NCBI GenBank assembly: GCA_937888895.1
Contig: CALASV010000374.1
Location: 1 to 19,022, forward strand
Reading direction: 5' to 3'
Length of the DNA stretch: 19,022 nucleotides
From: an uncultured Clostridia bacterium
Lineage (GTDB): Bacteria > Bacillota > Clostridia > Lachnospirales > Lachnospiraceae
The first letter of the stretch is position 1. Each line of letters begins with the position of its first letter. Shown in pieces: positions 14,578-19,022 of the stretch. The notes under the pieces are model-generated. The model did no database searches, was not told the DNA's origin, and saw only the letters and a list, made by a program, of their open reading frames with translations. A program made the translations under genes and the position numbers.

Positions 14578-15049
14578 AAATATATTTCATAATACAATGG
14601 GTTAATTCCTCTAATTTTCCTTGATAGATGTAATTTAATAAATTATTTGTAATACGAAGTGCTTGCACTAATAACTCTTTTGACATTAAGCCTTGTTCTA
14701 CTGCATCTGCAGCTTCATCTAAATCTACCACTTTCACTTCTCCATTAGGATAGATAATGACATCAATCAATAAGTCAGAAAGGGTAATTTCATTTCCATT
14801 TGAGGATTCTGAAATAATATCACAATACCAACGAGTAAAAGAACCATTCATGGCAAAGTGTCGGCTGATTTTAAATCCTTCTTTTCGGTAAAAAGCAGAA
14901 ATGCCTGTGGCGAAATCTGGTCTTGGATTAAAACACTCCCAAGAAGTAATAATTAAATTTTCATCAAAATATAGAATCTTATCATCGTTTAATGGCTTTG
15001 TTTCTGCTGGAATAAAGCGTCTTCGATATAATTTGATATCAGAGTACAT
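14576..15049 (-). CDS. DUF402 protein (Ntdp/FomD-like)
   Basis: This 157-aa cytosolic protein belongs to the DUF402 family, which includes the Firmicutes nucleoside tri-/diphosphatase Ntdp (YgaC) and FomD-type pyrophosphohydrolases. It shows the family's polar metal-site pattern: RWYCDI (73-78, Tyr75, Asp77), LSDLLIDVII (90-99, Asp92, Asp96) and VVDLDEAADA (107-116, Asp109, Asp111, Glu112), followed by helices with alternating charges. The length is somewhat short of Ntdp. The substrate here (a nucleotide or other phosphate anhydride) is not determinable. GGAG is eight bases before ATG 15049. It lies 150 bases downstream of trkH on the same strand, with no terminator between and its own candidate promoter. 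Confidence 0.8.
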   Translation of the reverse strand: MYSDIKLYRRRFIPAETKPLNDDKILYFDENLIITSWECFNPRPDFATGISAFYRKEGFKISRHFAMNGSFTRWYCDIISESSNGNEITLSDLLIDVIIYPNGEVKVVDLDEAADAVEQGLMSKELLVQALRITNNLLNYIYQGKLEELTHCIMKYI

Positions 15050-15124
15050 AGGTAATTCTCCTTCCTTTTTATGTAAAATAATACTAGGGTAAAAAATGGA
15101 TATTCATAAGTTGCTTTCTTATTT

Positions 15125-15161
15125 TTCTAACTATAAACTATTGTCAAGTTTATAGTTAGAA
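15125..15161. repeat. 15-bp perfect palindrome in the DUF402 leader
   Basis: The arms 15125-15139 and 15147-15161 (TTCTAACTATAAACT and its exact complement) flank a 7-base loop. It falls just downstream of the candidate start site of the DUF402 gene. No U-tract follows on either strand, so it is not a standard terminator. It may be an operator or a 5' RNA hairpin. The loop side contains TTGACA on the minus strand without a matching -10. Confidence 0.6.
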
Positions 15162-15171
15162 TATTTCTAGT

Positions 15172-15180
15172 ATTATATCA
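15172..15180 (-). promoter_or_regulatory. extended -10 promoter for the DUF402 gene
   Basis: On the minus strand TG (15180-15179), one base, then a perfect TATAAT (15177-15172). The -35 position reads GTGGAA, a poor match, as expected for an extended -10 promoter. It lies between the trkH stop and the palindrome, with a start near 15165. Confidence 0.5.
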
Positions 15181-15199
15181 CATTTGAAAGAAAATTCCA

Positions 15200-16639
15200 C
15201 TACTTTTTCCAAGTTGCAGGGTGAAAAAGTAATATCATTGGGAAAATTTCTAATCTTCCTGCAAGCATATCAAACATAAGAACATATTTAGAAAAATCGG
15301 AAAACTCTGAAAAGTTTCCAGTAGGACCTACCATATTTAGACCGGGACCAATATTATTTAAGGTAGCAATAACAGCAGTAAAGTTTGTAGTAGTATCAAA
15401 TCCATCAAAAGAAATCAATAAAAAGGAAGTAAAAAGTACAATAATATAAGTCATTAAAAGTACATTACAAGAATGAGCTGTACTATGAGGCAATTCTTTT
15501 CCTTCCATTTTAATAACATGAACTTTACGAGGGTGAATTTGTTGCATTAATTCTTTTGTTACTTGTTTTAAATAAATCATAATACGAGATATTTTGATAC
15601 CACCACCTGTGGAACCAGCACAAGCACCAATAAACATTAAACATACCATAAGATTTCTAGAAAATTCTGGCCAAAGGTTAAAGTCTGTGGTAGCATATCC
15701 TGTAGTTGTCATAATGGAAGAAACTTGAAAAGTAACATGGAGTAAACTATCTAATACACCATATCCATTATAAATTAAGTTTGCCATTAAAAGAATAACA
15801 ACACCCATATAAATTCCTACATACCAACGTACTTCTTCCATCTTAAATGCATCCTTTACTTTTCGTATTAAAATGTAATAATAAAAAGTAAAGTTAACAC
15901 CAAATAAAAACATGAAAATAGTAATTACTGTTTGTAAATAAGGAGAATAACTAGCAATACTATCATTTTTAATACCAAATCCACCAGTACCAGCAGTACC
16001 AAATGCATGACAGAGAGAGTCAAAAATTGGCATACCACCTAAAATTAATAAAACAATTTCTATAATTGTCATGACTAAGTAAATAGCATATAGTATAAAT
16101 GCTGTATGTTGCATTCTTGGTACAAGTTTTCCAACGGATGGACCAGGGGATTCTGCTTTTAATAGATTCATTGTAGAACCTCCTGTCATTGGTAAGATAG
16201 CAAGAATAAATACTAATACTCCCATACCACCAATCCAATGACTAAAACTACGGAAAAAGAGGTTAGCATGAGAAAGAGCTTCTACATTCGTTAAAATGCT
16301 AGAACCTGTTGTTGTATAGCCAGAAATAATTTCAAATAAAGCATCCGTAAAAGAAGGAATATCTCCATTAAATACAAAAGGGAGAGCCCCTGTGATACTT
16401 AGTACAATCCAACTTAAAGCAACAGCAACAAATCCTTCTCTAGCATAAAAAGTAGAGTTTTTTGCTTTACAGCGTCGGAATAGAAATCCAACAATAGTAC
16501 AAAGAATACTAAAAGTAAAATAAATAAGAGCATCATGGTATTCTTTATAAACGATACCAACTAGGCAAGGTGGTAACATAAAAACACCTTGTAAACTAAG
16601 TACCCAGCCAAGAATATTGATAATAATTAAATAATTCAT
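15200..16639 (-). CDS. trkH: Trk-type potassium uptake membrane subunit TrkH
   Basis: The 479-aa membrane translocator of the Trk/Ktr superfamily imports K+ under control of the cytosolic TrkA ring. It has the four pore repeats, with selectivity-filter segments TTTGSS (109-114), GTAGTGGFG (214-222), TTTGYAT (311-317) and NNIGPGL (428-434). The third repeat is followed by the gating-loop region GACAGSTGGGIK (338-349). About ten hydrophobic helices are visible, with an N-terminal pair as in TrkH rather than the shorter KtrB. The end, FHPATWKK, is typical. Start ATG 16639 has AGAGGA upstream, and the gene follows trkA by 28 bases on the same strand, so the two form an operon. Whether transport couples to H+ or Na+ cannot be read. 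Confidence 0.94.
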   Translation of the reverse strand: MNYLIIINILGWVLSLQGVFMLPPCLVGIVYKEYHDALIYFTFSILCTIVGFLFRRCKAKNSTFYAREGFVAVALSWIVLSITGALPFVFNGDIPSFTDALFEIISGYTTTGSSILTNVEALSHANLFFRSFSHWIGGMGVLVFILAILPMTGGSTMNLLKAESPGPSVGKLVPRMQHTAFILYAIYLVMTIIEIVLLILGGMPIFDSLCHAFGTAGTGGFGIKNDSIASYSPYLQTVITIFMFLFGVNFTFYYYILIRKVKDAFKMEEVRWYVGIYMGVVILLMANLIYNGYGVLDSLLHVTFQVSSIMTTTGYATTDFNLWPEFSRNLMVCLMFIGACAGSTGGGIKISRIMIYLKQVTKELMQQIHPRKVHVIKMEGKELPHSTAHSCNVLLMTYIIVLFTSFLLISFDGFDTTTNFTAVIATLNNIGPGLNMVGPTGNFSEFSDFSKYVLMFDMLAGRLEIFPMILLFHPATWKK

Positions 16640-16667
16640 AAATGTTCCTCTTTGTTAAAAAGTTGTC

Positions 16668-18041
16668 TTAATTGTCATCTTTTAAGATATCAGAAATATC
16701 TTTTAGACCTTTGTTTGTTGTTACAACAATGACAGTATCATCTAATTCTATTGTATCTTTACCAGAAGGAGTAATAATTTTTCGTTTACGAACAATACAA
16801 CAAATCAATAAATTTTTCTTTAATGCTAAATGTTGTAGTGGAATACCAATGAAAGTACAATTTTCACGAATGTGAAATTCAAGTGCTTCTACTTGGTCGT
16901 CCATTAAGCGATATAATGCTTCTACATTACTTCCATACGAATTGATTTGGGAACGAATATATTGTAAAATATGTTCAGTTGTTGTATTACGAGCAGAAAT
17001 AATACTTCCAATTGGCAACTCTTCAATGATTTCATCATGTGCCATACGACTTATTTTTGTGATTTTTTTACATTTCGGTGCAACTTTATTTGCAAATAAC
17101 GATAAGAAAATATTAGTTTCATCTGAAGTAGTTAAAGAAACAAAAGCATCCATTTGTGGAAGTCGTTCTTCTAATAAGTTTTCGTGTACGGTAGCATCGG
17201 CGTTAATAATTTGTGCTTTAGGAAGTGCTAAACTTAAAAAGTTACTACGACTTCTATCTTTTTCTATCATTCGTACATCAATTCCGGATTTTGCAAGTAG
17301 TTGTGCTAAATAATAAGCTGTTGTACCACCACCTGCAATCATAACATTTTTTATTTCTTTAACAGAAGACATTTGAAAAGCACGACAAAAACTGGCAATT
17401 TTAGATTTTGGCATAATAACAGAAATATTATCTCCAGAATGTAATATCGTATTACCAGATGGAATAATAATTTCATGCTTTCGTTCAATAATACAAATTA
17501 AAACATTATGATTAAATTTCTTAGAAAATTCCAATACTTTTATATTATCAAGAGGAGAATCTTTTGGAATAGCAAATTTTAATAAATCAACTCTGCCTTT
17601 TGCAAAGGAATCAATTTCTAGTGCGTCAGGAATTTGAATCAAACGAGAAATTTCCACAGCTGCAAAATATTCAGGATTGATAATTAAAGATACGCCCATA
17701 GCACTTTTTAAATATTCTAATTCAGAGAAATATTCTGGATTTCGAACACGAGCAATAGTTCGGCAATTGTTTCCAACTTTTTTTGCGATAAGGCAACTAA
17801 TTAAGTTAATTTCATCTTCGTTGGTAACAGCAATTAAAAGGTCAGCAGTTTCAATACCAGCCTCTTGTTGTGCTAAAAAGCTTGCGCCATTTCCTACTAA
17901 AGCTTGAATGTCTAATGTGTTAATAGCAGGTTGAATACGTTCGGCATCTTTATCAATTAAAGTAATATCATGACCTTCCTCATTAAGCTGACGGCAGAGA
18001 GCATAGCCTACTTTTCCACAACCAACAATAATAATTTTCAT
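16668..18041 (-). CDS. trkA: Trk potassium uptake NAD-binding regulatory protein TrkA
   Basis: The 457-aa cytosolic gating protein assembles on TrkH and senses nucleotides. It is the duplicated form: RCK_N 1 with VGCGKVG (6-12) and acidic strand end LIDKD (28-32); RCK_C 1 (about 148-225); RCK_N 2 with IAGGGTTAYYLA (235-246) and MIEKD (258-262); RCK_C 2 (about 383-455). The frame can be read back to a TTG at 18098, but the candidate promoter ends at 18111 and the added 19 residues are not family-like, so ATG 18041 is used. AAAGGA is 13 bases upstream, which is long. It is transcribed with trkH. RCK_C domains of related proteins bind c-di-AMP; gdpP in this window would lower that signal (inference). 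Confidence 0.94.
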   Translation of the reverse strand: MKIIIVGCGKVGYALCRQLNEEGHDITLIDKDAERIQPAINTLDIQALVGNGASFLAQQEAGIETADLLIAVTNEDEINLISCLIAKKVGNNCRTIARVRNPEYFSELEYLKSAMGVSLIINPEYFAAVEISRLIQIPDALEIDSFAKGRVDLLKFAIPKDSPLDNIKVLEFSKKFNHNVLICIIERKHEIIIPSGNTILHSGDNISVIMPKSKIASFCRAFQMSSVKEIKNVMIAGGGTTAYYLAQLLAKSGIDVRMIEKDRSRSNFLSLALPKAQIINADATVHENLLEERLPQMDAFVSLTTSDETNIFLSLFANKVAPKCKKITKISRMAHDEIIEELPIGSIISARNTTTEHILQYIRSQINSYGSNVEALYRLMDDQVEALEFHIRENCTFIGIPLQHLALKKNLLICCIVRKRKIITPSGKDTIELDDTVIVVTTNKGLKDISDILKDDN

Positions 18042-18110
18042 ATTTTTTAATAAATCCTTTCTTGTTTTAATGAAGAAGAATAGAAAAGCATTCTTCAATT
18101 TTTCGCCAAC

Positions 18111-18139
18111 AGTTTAACACGAATTGGTAGGAATGTCAC
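18111..18139 (-). promoter_or_regulatory. possible promoter of trkA-trkH
   Basis: On the minus strand GTGACA (18139-18134), a 17-base spacer and TAAACT (18116-18111). The -35 matches 5 of 6 bases and the -10 matches 4 of 6. The leader would be about 60 bases. No c-di-AMP (ydaO-type) riboswitch is visible between it and the start. Confidence 0.4.
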
Positions 18140-18190
18140 TAAAAAGATAAAAAAACTTCTATATTTTATCTATCTTTTAACTAGAAAGTA

Positions 18191-18199
18191 TGGTAAAAT
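18191..18199 (+). promoter_or_regulatory. extended -10 promoter for the ATP synthase operon
   Basis: TG (18191-18192), one base, then TAAAAT (18194-18199), a 5/6 match. The -35 region is a weak match. The start would be near 18206, about 39 bases before the atpZ ATG. It is divergent from the trkA promoter. Confidence 0.45.
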
Positions 18200-18244
18200 A
18201 TCTATTAGTAGCAAAAAAATTGTCATAATTGCAAGGAGTTTCGT

Positions 18245-18550
18245 ATGGGGAAAAAGAGTAAAATTGTTCGGAGTTTTATGATGATATCACAAATTGGAAT
18301 TTCGATGCTTGTACCGATATTTTTATGTCTTTTTTTGGGAATATTTTTAAATGAGAAATTTTCTAGTATATATTTTGTTCCTATTTTTTTATTTTTAGGA
18401 ATTGGAGCTTCCTTTCGAAATGTATATTATTTGACAAAAAGCTTTTATGCAAAAGATAAGAAGAAAGAAGATGAAGAACTTGCTTATATTGAAAATTTAA
18501 AAAAAGCAGGAGAAAGAAATCGAGAACGACGGGAACAGAGGGAAAAATAG
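18245..18550 (+). CDS. atpZ: AtpZ/ATPase_gene1-type small membrane protein
   Basis: This is a 101-aa protein of the small AtpZ/ATPase_gene1 family found at the head of F0F1 operons. It has two membrane helices (about 12-34 and 42-63) in a hairpin, with FLGIFLNEKF and FLGIGASFRNVY at the usual places, and a long, strongly charged cytosolic tail (68-101, Lys/Glu/Arg-rich) that is probably helical. Family members are proposed to act with AtpI in c-ring assembly or Mg2+/Ca2+ supply, which is not settled. AAGGAG is six bases before the ATG. The next gene starts one base after its stop, indicating coupling. The call rests mostly on topology and position before atpI; residue-level conservation is modest. 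Confidence 0.8.
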   Translation: MGKKSKIVRSFMMISQIGISMLVPIFLCLFLGIFLNEKFSSIYFVPIFLFLGIGASFRNVYYLTKSFYAKDKKKEDEELAYIENLKKAGERNRERREQREK

Positions 18551-18551
18551 T

Positions 18552-18947
18552 ATGTCAGAGGAAAAACAGACATTATATGAATTAATAGTAGGTACTTTTT
18601 TTTGCGTACTTCTTTTTATGCTTGGAAATTTATTAGTAGAAAATCATTTTTCCTATACAGTAGGACTTATATTTGGAGGAGTTGTTTCCGTTGGAATGAG
18701 TATTCATATGTATAATTCTTTGCAAAAGGCAGTGCTTTATGATAAGGAAAATGCACAGAAAAAAATACAAATAGGTTCGCTCATTCGTATGGTATTTATG
18801 CTAATAGGTTTAGTACTAGCTGTTATTTTGCCACAATATATTTCTTTTATTGGTGTGGCACTTGGTATTTTAAGTTTGAAGTTTTCGGCTTATTTACAGC
18901 CGTTAACCCATAAAGTTCTTAAAAAAATAAGAAACAAAGGAAGGTGA
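18552..18947 (+). CDS. atpI: ATP synthase subunit I (AtpI-like)
   Basis: This 131-aa membrane protein has four predicted helices (about 11-29, 33-52, 75-93 and 95-113) and a basic C-terminus. Its length, topology and position before the F0 genes match ATP synthase protein I, thought to help assemble the c-ring. YTVGLIFGGVVSVGMS (35-50) and KIQIGSLIRMVFMLIGLV (71-88) fit the family pattern of a conserved loop with Arg before the third helix. It starts one base after atpZ, with only a modest GAGGGA ribosome site inside the atpZ end, so translation is probably coupled. It is followed after four bases by the start of the next gene. Confidence 0.82.
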   Translation: MSEEKQTLYELIVGTFFCVLLFMLGNLLVENHFSYTVGLIFGGVVSVGMSIHMYNSLQKAVLYDKENAQKKIQIGSLIRMVFMLIGLVLAVILPQYISFIGVALGILSLKFSAYLQPLTHKVLKKIRNKGR

Positions 18948-18951
18948 GAAA

Positions 18952-19022
18952 GTGGGACCAGGAAGCGTCTTTCGGACAGTAGTACTTGCTGCATCGGATA
19001 GTGAAGTTACATTTGGTGTAGA
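18952..19022 (+). CDS. atpB: start of probable ATP synthase F0 subunit a (cut by window end)
   Basis: A GTG at 18952, with GGAAGGTGAG just upstream, opens a frame that continues to the window edge: MGPGSVFRTVVLAASDSEV followed by TFGV. Only 23 codons are visible. The assignment as subunit a rests on its place directly after atpI in the usual operon order and on a hydrophilic N-terminal leader that would precede the first helix; there is no diagnostic motif in view. Confidence 0.6.
   Translation, partial: MGPGSVFRTVVLAASDSEVTFGV

Noticed and set aside
18142..18178. AAAAGATA/TATCTTTT inverted repeat between trkA and atpZ
   Set aside because: Eight AT-rich base pairs in an AT-rich gap are expected by chance.

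Overview
The window comes from an AT-rich, low-GC Gram-positive chromosome. The gene set fits an anaerobic, probably spore-forming Clostridia member, most like Lachnospiraceae: a clostridial 2[4Fe-4S] ferredoxin, a hybrid-cluster-associated redox-disulfide protein, CwlD, MecA, a gdpP-rplI-dnaB operon and an atpZ-atpI start to the F0F1 operon. Taxonomy is inferred from gene content and codon use only. Most of the window is conserved core genome; I see no phage, insertion sequence, CRISPR array, tRNA or rRNA.

Layout. (1) 2-2013, plus strand: the 3' part of lysC (aspartokinase with two ACT domains), a strong terminator, then a D-2-hydroxyacid dehydrogenase whose start lies only about 20 bases past the terminator. 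(2) 2060-6240, plus strand: an extended -10 promoter, then gdpP (c-di-AMP phosphodiesterase), rplI and dnaB as a tight operon closed by a long terminator. (3) 6325-7690: an unrecognised charged 154-aa gene; a small ferredoxin on the minus strand with a long, possibly structured leader; divergent from it a 66-aa DUF1858 protein with a near-consensus promoter; terminators on both sides that look bidirectional. (4) 7686-10070: mecA (minus) divergent from an unusual Ser/Thr kinase whose C-terminal half resembles a MinD/ParA fold without its P-loop. (5) 10220-12794, plus strand: a membrane-anchored SH3-GH18 glycosidase and the amidase CwlD, a peptidoglycan-processing pair. (6) 12942-14577: Sua5/TsaC-type threonylcarbamoyl-AMP synthase and RpiB. 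(7) 14576-18139, minus strand: trkA-trkH potassium uptake genes followed by a DUF402 gene with its own promoter and a 15-bp palindrome in its leader. (8) 18191-19022, plus strand: atpZ, atpI and the first codons of what is probably atpB.

Functional links. GdpP degrades c-di-AMP, and RCK_C-containing potassium-channel regulators such as KtrA are known c-di-AMP targets, so gdpP and trkAH may belong to one physiological circuit although they are 12 kb apart. MecA, the kinase, GH18 and CwlD form a block with signalling, proteolysis and cell-wall themes.

Several long open frames begin well upstream of the real gene. Promoter and ribosome-site positions indicate the downstream starts for the hydroxyacid dehydrogenase (1090), DUF1858 (7402), kinase (8778), GH18 (10281) and TrkA (18041). 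The least ordinary items are the kinase/pseudo-P-loop fusion, the ferredoxin leader with interlocking complementarity, and inverted repeats at the mecA and DUF402 promoters.
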